Shown here: positions 1-8,723 of the stretch, piece after piece
How the letters are laid out: every line of letters begins with the position of its first letter
How positions within the stretch are numbered: position 1 is the stretch's first letter
NCBI GenBank assembly: GCA_910579175.1
Contig: CAJTTB010000002.1
Location: 140,215-204,214, forward strand
DNA length: 64,000 nt
Reading direction: 5' to 3'
Origin: an uncultured Oscillospiraceae bacterium
Lineage (GTDB): Bacteria > Bacillota > Clostridia > Oscillospirales > Ruminococcaceae
Notes under the pieces: model-generated
Told to the model about the DNA's origin: nothing
Seen by the model: only the letters and a program-made list of their open reading frames with translations
The model's database searches: none
Program-made: the position numbers and the translations under genes

Positions 1-774
1 ATCGGTTTGCCCTATGAGGATTATCAGCGTTTTTCCCAGTCCTTTAACGATGTATATGCTCTCGCTCCAGACCAACTTCAAGTTGGCTTTTTAAAGCTGC
101 TCAAGGGTTCTGGACTCTATGAAAAACAAACACAATATGGAATTGTCTGTAGCGATTATGCTCCTTATGAAGTATTATATACCAGCCATCTGTCTTATCT
201 GGATATCTTAAAGCTCAAAATGATAGAAGAGATGGTAGAAATCTATTATAATTCCAATCGATTTATACAAACTATCCGCTATCTGGTATCTTTATTTCCC
301 TCTCCATTTGCAATGTTTGAAGCACTTGCCACATTTTATGAGCAACAACAATACCATTGCTGTTCTCATTCCAATGTGGAATACTATAGTATCTTATATA
401 AATTTTTCCAAACACTCTCCCCAACAGATACCACATCATTTCAATGGCTTGCAAAATTTGATCTATATTCCCATGAAAAGGCAAAAAAATTGCCTGAATG
501 GCTTACTGTTTCCAATCATGAACATCTACGAGAAGAAATTTATCAATTTTACCATAACAAGCAACAAATTGAAACATATCTTCCAGAGTATGCTCATCTT
601 GACAGCAAGCAAATTTATCGCCAAGCTCATATCGAACAATTTCCATTTCATCCAATCACAGGAGAGCAAACCGACACCATCATTTTATTTAACTATCAAA
701 ATTGTGACCTTTTGGGCAATGCCACTTATTTTGTTTTGGATTCTCTGATTGAAAGGAGCGATGTAGATGAGTAA
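1..774 (+). CDS. B12-binding radical SAM protein, C-terminal part (DUF4080-like)
   Basis: The reading frame is open from the first base, so only the last ~257 residues of a longer protein are present and the true start lies outside the window. The segment resembles the C-terminal domain (DUF4080) that follows the B12-binding and radical SAM domains of a Clostridial family; the stretch YEDYQRFSQSFNDVYAL followed by QVGFLKLLKGSG is what I recognise. The cobalamin and FeS-cluster domains would lie upstream and cannot be checked. The substrate is unknown. The stop overlaps the uvrC start by 8 nt, so the two are probably co-transcribed and translationally coupled. Identification is from recall of the family pattern and is moderately sure. 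Confidence 0.6.
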   Translation: MGLPYEDYQRFSQSFNDVYALAPDQLQVGFLKLLKGSGLYEKQTQYGIVCSDYAPYEVLYTSHLSYLDILKLKMIEEMVEIYYNSNRFIQTIRYLVSLFPSPFAMFEALATFYEQQQYHCCSHSNVEYYSILYKFFQTLSPTDTTSFQWLAKFDLYSHEKAKKLPEWLTVSNHEHLREEIYQFYHNKQQIETYLPEYAHLDSKQIYRQAHIEQFPFHPITGEQTDTIILFNYQNCDLLGNATYFVLDSLIERSDVDE

Positions 775-2599
775 TCCTAATTTAGAACAATTGCGCGCAA
801 AAGCAAATCAACTAGTAGAACAACCCGGCGTCTACCTGATGAAAAACAAACAACATGAAATTATTTATATTGGCAAAGCAAAGCGTTTAAAACAGCGGGT
901 TGTCAGTTACTTTAGACAGAATAAAGGACATCAAGAGAAAGTAAAAAAGATGGTTTCTCAGGTGGAAGATTTCGATTATATCATTGCTGAGAGCGAATTT
1001 GAAGCACTGGTACTGGAGTGTAGTCTTATCAAGCAATACCTGCCCAAATACAACATTCTATTAAAGGATGATAAGGGGTATCACTATCTCAAAATCACCG
1101 ATGAGCCCTATCCTCGCATTCAGGCTGTTAGACAAAAACTACAAGACCATGCAACCTATCTGGGTCCTTATACCAGTTCTTTTTCTGTTACCCAATCGGT
1201 AGATGAAGTCAATAAAGTATTTATGTTACCCACCTGTCACAAAAAATTCCCTGACGAATTTCGCAAAGAACGTCCTTGCTTAAACTTTCATATCAAAAAA
1301 TGTATGGGAATCTGTCGTGGGAATATCAGTCAAAATGAATATCAGGACATCATCAAAGAAGCAACTGGCTATCTGAAAAAGGGAAATCATCAGGCAATGA
1401 AACAACTTCGCCAACAGATGGAACAAGCTGCCGAGCAATTGGACTTTGAAAAGGCAGCTAAGTTGCGTGACCGTCTACAGGCAATCGAACGACTCAACCA
1501 ATCCCAAAAAGTATTGATGAATCACGATAAAGATCAAGATTTTATTGCCATTGAACAGGTCAATACCAAAGCATGTGTGGTCGTATTACAATTTCGCAAT
1601 GGACAACTGCACAATAAAAACACCTATCTCTTTGAACACAGTTATGACAAACAGGATTCTATTTCCGAATTCCTCTCTCAATATTATCAATTTAAAAACA
1701 ATATCCCTAAATTCATCGCATTGGGAATTGATTTTCCAGACATCGAACTCTATCAAGACTATCTTTCTCAACTTGCTGGGCAAAGAGTAACCATTCACAT
1801 TCCACAAAAGGGAGAACAAAAACGCCTTATTGATATGGCACAGACCAATGCTTTAGAAGAACTTTCCCGCAATTTAGAGAAAAAATCCAAAGAAGTGGTT
1901 GCTTTACAGGAACTCAGTCAACTATTGGGTCTTTCCAAAATTCCAGAATACATTGAAAGTTATGATATTTCCAATATTGGCAATGATTATATGGTCGGTG
2001 CTATGATCGTCTTTGAAAACGCAAAACCGCTTAAAAAAGCCTATAAAAAGTTTTCTATGAAAGAACATCAAACACAAAATGATTACGCCTGTATGAGTGA
2101 AATGATAACCAGACGCTTTCAACGCTATCTTGATCCAAATGAAACCGATAAAGGATTTAAACGACTTCCCGATTTGATTTTACTAGATGGTGGAAGTGCT
2201 CATGTTTCAATCATTGCCCCCATTTTAAAACAGATGAACCTTTCTATTCCCCTCTTTGGTATGGTGAAGGATTCCAAACATAAAACACGAGCCATTGCAT
2301 TAGATGGTGGAGAAATTCAAATTTCTACCTTTCGTTCTGCTTTTCGATTGGTCACACAAATACAAGAGGAAGTGCATCGCTTTGCCATCACCTATCAAAG
2401 AAAAAAACATCAACAAAACACCTTCACATTGGAATTGACCTCCATCAAAGGAATCGGAGAGAAAAAAGCCTTTGCACTCTTAAAGAAATTTAAAACCAAA
2501 AAGGCGCTCAAACAGGCAACTCTTGAACAAATAAGAAGTGTTGCCAAGCTAAATGCCGAAACTGCGGCACTCGTCTATGATCTTGTACAAAAAATGTAA
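767..2599 (+). CDS. uvrC: UvrABC system protein C (excinuclease subunit)
   Basis: Cytoplasmic nuclease subunit of nucleotide excision repair; it makes the 3' and 5' incisions around a UvrAB-marked lesion. Visible domains in order: N-terminal GIY-YIG nuclease (residues ~18-90, starting GVYLMKN and including IIYIGKAK), a UVR helical motif at ~205-240 (QLDFEKAAKLRDRLQAIERL), the UvrC RNase H-like endonuclease domain in the second half (with DGGSAH and GMVKDSKH), and a C-terminal helix-hairpin-helix region (SIKGIGEKKAFALL). The length of 610 aa is normal. A strong AAAGGAG at 752-758 precedes the ATG at 767 with 8-nt spacing. No truncation or odd feature. Confidence 0.97.
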   Translation: MSNPNLEQLRAKANQLVEQPGVYLMKNKQHEIIYIGKAKRLKQRVVSYFRQNKGHQEKVKKMVSQVEDFDYIIAESEFEALVLECSLIKQYLPKYNILLKDDKGYHYLKITDEPYPRIQAVRQKLQDHATYLGPYTSSFSVTQSVDEVNKVFMLPTCHKKFPDEFRKERPCLNFHIKKCMGICRGNISQNEYQDIIKEATGYLKKGNHQAMKQLRQQMEQAAEQLDFEKAAKLRDRLQAIERLNQSQKVLMNHDKDQDFIAIEQVNTKACVVVLQFRNGQLHNKNTYLFEHSYDKQDSISEFLSQYYQFKNNIPKFIALGIDFPDIELYQDYLSQLAGQRVTIHIPQKGEQKRLIDMAQTNALEELSRNLEKKSKEVVALQELSQLLGLSKIPEYIESYDISNIGNDYMVGAMIVFENAKPLKKAYKKFSMKEHQTQNDYACMSEMITRRFQRYLDPNETDKGFKRLPDLILLDGGSAHVSIIAPILKQMNLSIPLFGMVKDSKHKTRAIALDGGEIQISTFRSAFRLVTQIQEEVHRFAITYQRKKHQQNTFTLELTSIKGIGEKKAFALLKKFKTKKALKQATLEQIRSVAKLNAETAALVYDLVQKM

Positions 2600-2607
2600 A
2601 ATTCCTA

Positions 2608-2635
2608 TTGATTATAAAAAGAAAACAGTTATACT
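2608..2635 (+). promoter_or_regulatory. Promoter of the MFS transporter gene
   Basis: TTGATT (2608-2613), 16-nt spacer and TATACT (2630-2635) lie just after the uvrC stop and 56 nt before the transporter start, giving the transporter its own sigma-A-type promoter. Confidence 0.55.
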
Positions 2636-2690
2636 AAATAGTAGTAGAAGGCATTTTTTACTATTTTGTTTTAGAAAGGCTGTTGTACCA

Positions 2691-3920
2691 ATGTTGCGAC
2701 TTTTAAAAAAAATAGATACCTCTTACTTTCAAAAAGAAAATATTTCCTTTTTCTTTTTAAATGTAATTTATTTCTCTGCAAACTGTATGTTTTTTGGTTT
2801 TTTGGTGATGTACCTCACTTCAAAGGGTTATTCTGGTTTTGAATGCGGTGTATTCAATACCTTGATCAGTATCTGTGCGTTGATTGTTCAACCGATTTCC
2901 GGCTATCTTACTGATACCTTTATCACCATTAAAAAGTATTTGATTTTCACTTCGATTGCGGCGATTGCATTTACTTTTGCTCTGCCGCTTACCGTTTCCA
3001 ATCCCATCCTTGCTGCAATCTCTGTCATGTTGATGGCAGCTTTGGTGAATCCTTCTGCTTTTCTGGCTGATACCTGGGCTGTAACGCTACGGGAAACATA
3101 TCCACACATCGATTATGGAAAGAATCGTTCTGGTGGCTCCATCGGATATTGTATCACTTCCATTGCAGCAGGTTATTTGGTCGCCCCATTGGGATATCAC
3201 ATTCTATTTATCTTACATATTGTCTTGTTTATAATTTATATTCTGATTGTACTTACCATTCCAGATATCCCCTGTCGCAATGCCAAAAGCGCTCAACCAC
3301 TCAGTGCAGAACCATCTGAACACAAAAGTCTTAGTTTTATTCAAGTATTAAACATACTCCTCAAAAATAAACCCTATCTTTTATTCCTAACCAGTTCTTT
3401 TTGCTATTACGCTTCTATGCGTGCATTTAGTTCTAATGTGTCTTATAAGGTGTTGAGTTTGGGTGGAGATGATAGCATGATGGGTGTTGCTCTTGCAATT
3501 GGTGCCATCTTTGAAGTGCCATTTTTATTTATTATCAATCGATGTATTCATCGCTTTCCCTTAAATCATCTCTATTTATTTTCTGTATTTTGTATCTTGT
3601 TTCGGGGACTTTTTATGGCATTTGCCCCCACTGCTGGACTGATGTATTTTTCACAAGCATTACAGGCGTGTTCTTATGGCGTTTATGTTGCGGTTTCCTT
3701 AGAAATTGTCAGTCGCCTGGTGCCACCAAATATTCGCACAACTTCTATTACCCTGATGGTTGCTGTCACAAGTGGATTGGGCGCAATCATAGGTTGCTTT
3801 ATTGGAGGGGCATTGATAGACAGCATGGGTGTTGATTTGATGGCTTACATCATGTCCATCCCCTGTGTTGTTGGTATTCTTCTTTATCTCATTCCGATGT
3901 TTCAACAGAAATCCAAATAA
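2691..3920 (+). CDS. MFS transporter
   Basis: Integral membrane transporter of 409 aa with about twelve hydrophobic segments, typical of the major facilitator superfamily. The N-terminal half contains the loop GYLTDTF after helix 2, a degenerate form of the MFS signature; the C-terminal half ends with the paired helices around GLGAIIGCFIGGALID. The overall style resembles the LacY/nucleoside-symporter-like (MFS_1-like) branch. The substrate cannot be inferred. I chose the ATG at 2691 because AAAGG at 2675-2679 precedes it; the frame is open further upstream, but that region overlaps uvrC and carries the promoter. A terminator follows directly, so the gene is probably monocistronic. Confidence 0.85.
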   Translation: MLRLLKKIDTSYFQKENISFFFLNVIYFSANCMFFGFLVMYLTSKGYSGFECGVFNTLISICALIVQPISGYLTDTFITIKKYLIFTSIAAIAFTFALPLTVSNPILAAISVMLMAALVNPSAFLADTWAVTLRETYPHIDYGKNRSGGSIGYCITSIAAGYLVAPLGYHILFILHIVLFIIYILIVLTIPDIPCRNAKSAQPLSAEPSEHKSLSFIQVLNILLKNKPYLLFLTSSFCYYASMRAFSSNVSYKVLSLGGDDSMMGVALAIGAIFEVPFLFIINRCIHRFPLNHLYLFSVFCILFRGLFMAFAPTAGLMYFSQALQACSYGVYVAVSLEIVSRLVPPNIRTTSITLMVAVTSGLGAIIGCFIGGALIDSMGVDLMAYIMSIPCVVGILLYLIPMFQQKSK

Positions 3921-3926
3921 AGAAAC

Positions 3927-3961
3927 AAAAGAACTGCTGTAATAATACAGTAGTTCTTTTT
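3927..3961. terminator. Bidirectional intrinsic terminator
   Basis: Inverted repeat AAAAGAACTGCTGT / ACAGTAGTTCTTTT (one wobble) with a 6-nt loop. U-tracts occur in both directions, so it can end the MFS transcript and the convergent Nudix remnant. Confidence 0.8.
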
Positions 3962-3989
3962 CAATATACCAATCAATATCATACTTTTT

Positions 3990-4200
3990 CTATGATAGTC
4001 TGTCTTGGTTTTTAATGTGTTTTACAATTTCAATATCCGCCCGACAAAATGATTTGCTATCCAATTCTTTTGGGGATACCCAACAAATTTCTCTGTGTAC
4101 CTGCTTTTGAACCATTTTAGACAGAATTTCTGTATCAAAAAAAGCAAATGAAATTTGTTTATCTGGATAATCATAATCAAACTGTGCTATCATCTTTTTC
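3990..4200 (-). pseudogene. Truncated Nudix hydrolase (duplicate of 6870-7271)
   Basis: This reading frame encodes only the C-terminal ~65 residues of a Nudix protein, from KKMIAQFDYDYPDKQISF to the stop, and closely matches the intact Nudix protein at 6870-7271. The Nudix box and everything before it are missing, so it cannot be an active hydrolase. The open frame continues to 4238 with about 16 unrelated residues (MIEEICEWKSKQLK). DNA similarity to the intact copy extends past the stop into the terminator region (3944 onward versus 6823 onward). I read this as one end of a segmental duplication flanking the BlaI/BlaR1 insertion. Confidence 0.75.
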
Positions 4201-4246
4201 AGTTGTTTTGACTTCCATTCGCAAATCTCCTCAATCAAGTCATTCC

Positions 4247-5701
4247 CTACGACAGACGAATACTTTTTGCAATTATCTCCCGTTCCTCTTCCGTAACCGT
4301 ATCCGATGAAAATTGAACTGCGACATAAACTTGCAACTGCTTATTATAAGACAAAATGCCTGGCAATACAGTTGTAGGACTTGCTGCCGCTGCCATGCCG
4401 TCTGCTTGTACAACATAAACATTTGCCAGCGCAGTTTCCATATATTCCGAATTAACAATTGGTTGATAGTCATCCCACCGGTACAAACTCCCAAGCCGAA
4501 TACCGCTGTAAACAACCTGATAATAATCTTCCCGTGGTATTTCAGTCTCATCAATAGCTTCAAATATATGATACCCGCAAATTGCCATCAAGGTGTCATC
4601 CTTATAAAGATACACTGGAGTAAAAAACAAAGAAGATCTTTCTTCTTCAGGAGGCATACGCACTTCCCAACCATCAGGCAGATCGATATACATACGAAAA
4701 GGCTCAATATCATAAATATGTGCATTATAGGTTGTCTTTTCCACTTGATAAGCCGGGAATGGAATATATTTGTTTGCATTGCTTGGGCGTTCAGATAACA
4801 AATATAAGCTAATCACAACTAAAAGAATGGTAACTGATATAACTATCCAAATAGCCACTTTGTGATAGGACAAAATGTTTTTGATTCTGGTTTTCGTATT
4901 TCCCTCCCCAAAAGCAACAGGCAGTACTGTTAACATCCGTTTGTTGGTCGCAAGGTGCAAAATCGTTTTAGAATACTGTCTGCGAACATCTCCATCCATG
5001 TTTCGCAGAACACATTCGTCACACATCATCTCCATATCTTTGCAGAAAAGAATAAACGCCACCCATGCCAATGGGTTAAACCAATGCACAACCAACGCAA
5101 AAAATGCAATCAGCTTAATCATATGATGGGCATATCTAATGTGCATCTTCTCATGCATCTCAACGAAACGCTGATCCTCTGCCTCAATGTCCGAAGGAAG
5201 ATAAATTTTGGGGTGAATTATCCCTATCACAAAAGGTGTGGCAATCTCATCCACAAAATAAACATTCGTATGAACCCGAACAGCACCAATCAGTTTTTTA
5301 TGCAGCCGAACTAGCGTAATCAAATTATAGATTAAAAATAGGATAATACCAACAATCCACAGCCACGCGACAAGCGATATCCAGGATACCGAATGAGGTG
5401 AACCATTAGCAAAACCAGATTGGGGTGATATTAACTGATTAATATTCTGGTCGATCAGCGAGATACCAGTGCTAATCTGCATAAGATTAGGCGAAAGCGA
5501 TTGACTTTGTGCCGGTAACAGGCTGAATGGTCTTTCAAAAGAGAATGGGCATAATAGGCGGAAAAGCACGACACCCCACAGAGCACAGGATAATACCTTT
5601 GGTAATTTTTTTAATAACAGCCGAATTGCTATCACAAATAGAATCACAATACAAGCAGTAAAACTCATGCGAAAGATATGTAAGAATAGTTGCGCTGCCA
5701 T
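4247..5701 (-). CDS. BlaR1/MecR1-like M56 membrane metalloprotease
   Basis: Membrane-embedded zinc protease of the M56 (BlaR1/MecR1) family, 484 aa, expected to inactivate the BlaI-type repressor encoded just upstream when a signal is sensed. Four hydrophobic segments (~8-30, 38-52, 107-130, and one after ~195) surround the zinc motif HEKMH (residues 183-187); a further membrane segment lies near 290-308. In true BlaR1 the C-terminus is a penicillin-binding sensor domain with SxxK. Here the ~175-residue extracytoplasmic tail has no SxxK/KTG and is too short, so the signal is probably not a beta-lactam bound in the usual way. AATATGGAGG precedes the ATG; the repressor stop is 5 nt upstream, so the pair forms an operon. 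Confidence 0.85.
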   Translation of the reverse strand: MAAQLFLHIFRMSFTACIVILFVIAIRLLLKKLPKVLSCALWGVVLFRLLCPFSFERPFSLLPAQSQSLSPNLMQISTGISLIDQNINQLISPQSGFANGSPHSVSWISLVAWLWIVGIILFLIYNLITLVRLHKKLIGAVRVHTNVYFVDEIATPFVIGIIHPKIYLPSDIEAEDQRFVEMHEKMHIRYAHHMIKLIAFFALVVHWFNPLAWVAFILFCKDMEMMCDECVLRNMDGDVRRQYSKTILHLATNKRMLTVLPVAFGEGNTKTRIKNILSYHKVAIWIVISVTILLVVISLYLLSERPSNANKYIPFPAYQVEKTTYNAHIYDIEPFRMYIDLPDGWEVRMPPEEERSSLFFTPVYLYKDDTLMAICGYHIFEAIDETEIPREDYYQVVYSGIRLGSLYRWDDYQPIVNSEYMETALANVYVVQADGMAAAASPTTVLPGILSYNKQLQVYVAVQFSSDTVTEEEREIIAKSIRLS

Positions 5702-5706
5702 GACTT

Positions 5707-6066
5707 TTATACCTCCATATTATCTATCAATTCTTGCAATTCGCGTATCTCTTTTTCAGACAGTTTTTTCTTGGATATAAAGGCTGCCAAAAACTCTGGA
5801 AGAGAGCCCCCAAAAGTTTCCTCGACAAATTGTTTACTTTGCAGTGCACGAAATTCGTCCTCCGAAATTCGTGTGTACACAATCGTATCCCGATTTTCAA
5901 ATAATCCCTTTTCACAAAGTCGTCTTAACATGGTATATGTGGTAGACTTTTTCCATTCCAACGTTTCTTGACACAGCTTGACCAACTCTCCGGAAGCAAT
6001 GGGGGCATGCGCCCATATGAGTTCAGCAAATTTAATTTCCATCTTTCCAAACTGGTATGATTTCAT
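5707..6066 (-). CDS. blaI: BlaI/MecI/CopY family transcriptional repressor
   Basis: Small winged-helix repressor of 119 aa, normal for the BlaI/MecI (Penicillinase_R) family. The recognisable N-terminal part contains FAELIWAHAPIASGELVKL and the wing region WKKSTTYTMLRRLCEKGLF; the C-terminal dimerisation helices carry the region (LQSKQFVEETFGGSLPEFL) where BlaR1-type proteases usually cleave. It likely represses its own operon with the protease gene downstream. AAAAGGAG precedes the ATG. The cognate target genes are not obvious in the window; the nearest candidate is the serine hydrolase at 7286-8206, which is inference only. Confidence 0.88.
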   Translation of the reverse strand: MKSYQFGKMEIKFAELIWAHAPIASGELVKLCQETLEWKKSTTYTMLRRLCEKGLFENRDTIVYTRISEDEFRALQSKQFVEETFGGSLPEFLAAFISKKKLSEKEIRELQELIDNMEV

Positions 6067-6087
6067 CGTATCACTCCTTTTGATTTA

Positions 6088-6139
6088 ATTACAGTAAACC
6101 TGTTGTTTTAAGTTTAACATCATTAAATCAAAAAGTCAA
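6088..6139 (-). promoter_or_regulatory. blaI-blaR1 promoter and possible operator
   Basis: On the minus strand TTGACT (6134-6139), a 17-nt spacer and TAAACT (6111-6116) form a strong promoter. Just downstream, over the expected start site, is the imperfect palindrome ACAGGTTTACTGT (6091-6103), placed where a BlaI-type autorepressor would bind. The operator assignment is inference from position. Confidence 0.65.
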
Positions 6140-6870
6140 TGGCTTTTCATAAAAATATATTTTTGCTTCGTAGAGAATTATTAACAACAATAATATGAAC
6201 TGTATAGATATATTCAAATAGATAAGGTGAACAACAAAATGTAATAGGGTGAATAACCAGTGCTATTAAAAGCAACGTAATTTCCGCTGATTTTTCAAAG
6301 GTTTGGGATATTTCCCAATCATCATTTTTTCTGATGCTATCACAGGACATAGACGGAAAAAATATAAAAAGAGTACCTCTTTCCTCTACTTACTATAAAA
6401 CTTTTCTTTATTTTCTGTAATATTACAAGTCCGTAAATGATGATTGTCCATAATGGTACAGCCTGTATTTTGCTCCACGCAGAAAACTGATATTTTCATT
6501 ACTCCTTTGCGGTAAATTCGTTACGCAGTCAAAACACGGTTTTGAGAGAAAAGGTATAAGCGCCTGCCAAGTCGCATAAATCAAGACTTTTTAAAGCTCT
6601 ACTGTGTAACATTTCATGCATAAAAAGCGGCGCTTCTAGTTCCCTATTCAAGAATTTGTAAACGCCGCTTACTATATATTCAGTTTTCAGTACATTTCCT
6701 GTTTATCCACTGTTCAAAAAAACATTGACTTTATTCGCTTTTTTCGCTATCGCTATCACACTTTATTATTTATCACACTGGTTTCATCGAAAATACGATT
6801 TATTTTCTTATGGGACTTTGTCTAATACAGCAGTCCTTTTTAAATATACCAATCAATATCACACTTTTTC
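6140..6870. other. Gene-poor scar region between Nudix copies
   Basis: About 730 bases with no intact gene. It holds the replication-initiator-like fragment at 6386-6499, an 8-bp inverted repeat AAGCGGCG/CGCCGCTT at 6625-6632 and 6663-6670 enclosing 30 nt, and from 6823 the start of the segment duplicated at 3944. The composition is patchy compared with the flanks. I read it as decayed mobile-element DNA. Confidence 0.5.
6386..6499 (-). pseudogene. Fragment of a conjugative-element replication initiator-like protein
   Basis: A 37-codon reading frame with a good ribosome binding site (AAAGGAG, plus-strand complement at 6501-6508) begins MKISVFCVEQNTG and continues TIMDNHHLR. This pattern resembles the N-terminus of RepA-like/helix-turn-helix proteins found on Tn916/Tn1549-type conjugative elements (as I remember it, MKIS.FRVEK....TVMSNHHLRD followed by LSLKAKGLLS). 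After about 23 residues the similarity stops and the frame ends. I read it as a truncated relic. A short functional leader peptide cannot be excluded. Recognition is from memory. Confidence 0.45.
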
Positions 6871-7271
6871 TATGATAATCTGCCTTGGTTTTTAATCTGT
6901 TCTACAATTTCAATATCCGCCGGACAAAATGATTTGCTATCCAATTCTTTTGGAGATACCCAACGAATTTCTCTGTGTACCTGCTTTTGAACCGTTCCAG
7001 ACAGGATTTCCGCATCAAAAAAAGTAAACGAAATTTGTTTATCTGGATAATCATAATCAAACTGCGCTATCATCTTTTTTACATCAATTATAATATCCAA
7101 CTCCTCTTTACACTCTCTTATCACACAATCCAGAGCAGTTTCCCCACATTCTACCTTTCCACCGGGAAACTCCCATAAAAAAGCGCAATTTCCGCCCGCT
7201 CCTCGTTGGCAGATTAATAATTTTCCTTCTTTCCAAATCATAGCCGCCGCTACAGATACGTTTTTTCTCAT
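6870..7271 (-). CDS. Nudix (MutT-like) hydrolase
   Basis: A 133-aa Nudix hydrolase of the MutT/8-oxo-dGTP diphosphatase size class; these hydrolyse nucleoside diphosphates linked to another moiety, often oxidised dGTP. The Nudix box is at residues 38-60: G38 followed by E44, R52-E53 and E56-E57 within GGKVECGETALDCVIREC. The usual glycine near the end is Asp (ELDI). The N-terminal strand VSVAAAMIWKEGKLLICQR fits the fold. The start is 14 nt after the serine hydrolase stop, with only a weak Shine-Dalgarno, so it is probably read from the upstream operon. Its 3' half and downstream DNA are duplicated at 3944-4200. Confidence 0.88.
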   Translation of the reverse strand: MRKNVSVAAAMIWKEGKLLICQRGAGGNCAFLWEFPGGKVECGETALDCVIRECKEELDIIIDVKKMIAQFDYDYPDKQISFTFFDAEILSGTVQKQVHREIRWVSPKELDSKSFCPADIEIVEQIKNQGRLS

Positions 7272-7285
7272 AACATCTATCCCAA

Positions 7286-8206
7286 CTAATCCAAATAAGG
7301 AACAATATCGCGGAATACCGCACGCACAATATCATTTGAACAATGCTCATTGTGAGAAGTGGTTGTAATCACTGCCTGTTTATCTGGGACGACAATTGAA
7401 AATTGCCCATACATGCCATCGACACGAAAAGCGCCTTCTTGTGCACATTTCCAAACCTGATAACCATAGCCATTGGTACTTTCATGATCTGTTCCCCAAT
7501 GGGCAGTGCTGATAATATCCTCATGCATTGCATTGACATAAGCCTCACTGACCAATGGCTTGTCATTCCAATAGCCCTTTTGCAACAGCAAGCGTCCAAT
7601 ATTCGCCAATTCTTCTGTGGTCAAATACAATCCTGTTGCTGCCATTGTATGACCTGTTGGGCAGCATTCCCACTGTGGATTAAAAATCTGAAATGGTTCA
7701 AACAGCCTTGGCATTAAATAATTGCGCAACAACTCTCCTGATACCTTTTCCACCACTCTGCCCAGCATATAAGTACAGGCATTTGCGTAAAAAAATGTTT
7801 CTCCAGGTTTTGATTTGACAGGGTCTTTAAAAAACAGTTCTGCCCAATCTGTATTGGGATAATCGGTCATCTCTACAGAAAATAAAAAAACGTCTTTGCC
7901 AGCTGCCATATGAAGCAGGTCACGCAGGGTAATTTTTTCACTTCCCGGAGAAGCAATTTCTCGATATTCTGGGAAAAAATCCAACACTTTATCTGTAATT
8001 TTTAATCTTCCTTCATCTTGGCAAATTCCCACTGCGATAGAAGTAAATGTCTTGCTGGCAGAATACAAACATTCACGGTCATCACTGCGAAATCGATGCG
8101 CAATGTTTCCCTTTCCCTGTTGAAATACAGATACTCCATATACGCCAAGATGTTGTTCCAAAACACTTAACCGAAATTGATTTAAAATAGATTGATTCAT
8201 TTTCAT
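7286..8206 (-). CDS. Serine hydrolase, class C beta-lactamase/esterase fold
   Basis: A 306-aa member of the beta-lactamase-related serine hydrolase family (PF00144 type), which includes class C beta-lactamases, DD-peptidases and esterases. The SxxK motif is S49-A-S-K52 (LYSASKTF) and the YxN motif is YAN in FFYANACTYMLGR. The region HTMAATGLYLTTEELANIGRLLL is also typical. I see no clear signal peptide, so it may be cytoplasmic and more likely an esterase than a secreted lactamase. The ATG at 8206 lies 6 nt after AAAGG; a TTG one codon upstream is less likely. It sits in a minus-strand run with the PAP2 phosphatase and transglutaminase-like gene. Substrate unknown. Confidence 0.85.
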   Translation of the reverse strand: MKMNQSILNQFRLSVLEQHLGVYGVSVFQQGKGNIAHRFRSDDRECLYSASKTFTSIAVGICQDEGRLKITDKVLDFFPEYREIASPGSEKITLRDLLHMAAGKDVFLFSVEMTDYPNTDWAELFFKDPVKSKPGETFFYANACTYMLGRVVEKVSGELLRNYLMPRLFEPFQIFNPQWECCPTGHTMAATGLYLTTEELANIGRLLLQKGYWNDKPLVSEAYVNAMHEDIISTAHWGTDHESTNGYGYQVWKCAQEGAFRVDGMYGQFSIVVPDKQAVITTTSHNEHCSNDIVRAVFRDIVPYLD

Positions 8207-8225
8207 CAAACACCTTTCTAATCAT

Positions 8226-8723
8226 CTAAATGATCCAAAAACCAATGACACCAAATAACAAACTTATACTAGTGCCACAAATAACATCTTTGAGATAATG
8301 AACTCCTACCAATATGCGGGAAACTCCAATCAATACTGCAAGGATCATCATACCTACCCCAAATGCAGTATGTAAGTACCAAATCGCAAGCGCGATAATC
8401 ACTGCACTTGCAGTATGCCTACTGGGAAAACTTTTTCCCTTTCCAGCCTGTACTGGAATCAACGGCTGATATCCCAACATATCATAAGGTCTTGGAGCAT
8501 TTAAACAATTCCGAAAGACGGTGACAGCTCCAAATACCATTGCAGGGACTAACATTACTCGAATCAATCGGACATCTTCATCAAAAAATAGGACTGCCAA
8601 AATACTCACATATACAATCACATTGAATATTGGCAATAGATATACAATTGTCAATACCATTTTTTTTAGAATAGCTGACCGATTCAAAAAAGCAATGATC
8701 GCTTCATATCTCTGTTTATTCAC
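8226..8723 (-). CDS. PAP2-family membrane phosphatase
   Basis: A 165-aa integral membrane protein of the PAP2 superfamily, acting on lipid phosphates such as phosphatidate or undecaprenyl pyrophosphate. The catalytic motifs are RNCLNAPRP (C1, with Arg in place of the usual Lys), PSRHT (C2, in KSFPSRHTASA) and SRILVGVHYLKD (C3, catalytic His). About five hydrophobic segments are visible. The start is a GTG overlapping the stop of the upstream gene, preceded by AGGAGG, indicating translational coupling. The exact lipid substrate cannot be read from sequence. Confidence 0.87.
   Translation of the reverse strand: MNKQRYEAIIAFLNRSAILKKMVLTIVYLLPIFNVIVYVSILAVLFFDEDVRLIRVMLVPAMVFGAVTVFRNCLNAPRPYDMLGYQPLIPVQAGKGKSFPSRHTASAVIIALAIWYLHTAFGVGMMILAVLIGVSRILVGVHYLKDVICGTSISLLFGVIGFWII

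Noticed and set aside
6147..6350. 67-codon minus-strand ORF upstream of blaI
   Set aside because: No ribosome binding site, AT-driven composition, no recognisable domain, and it overlaps nothing conserved.
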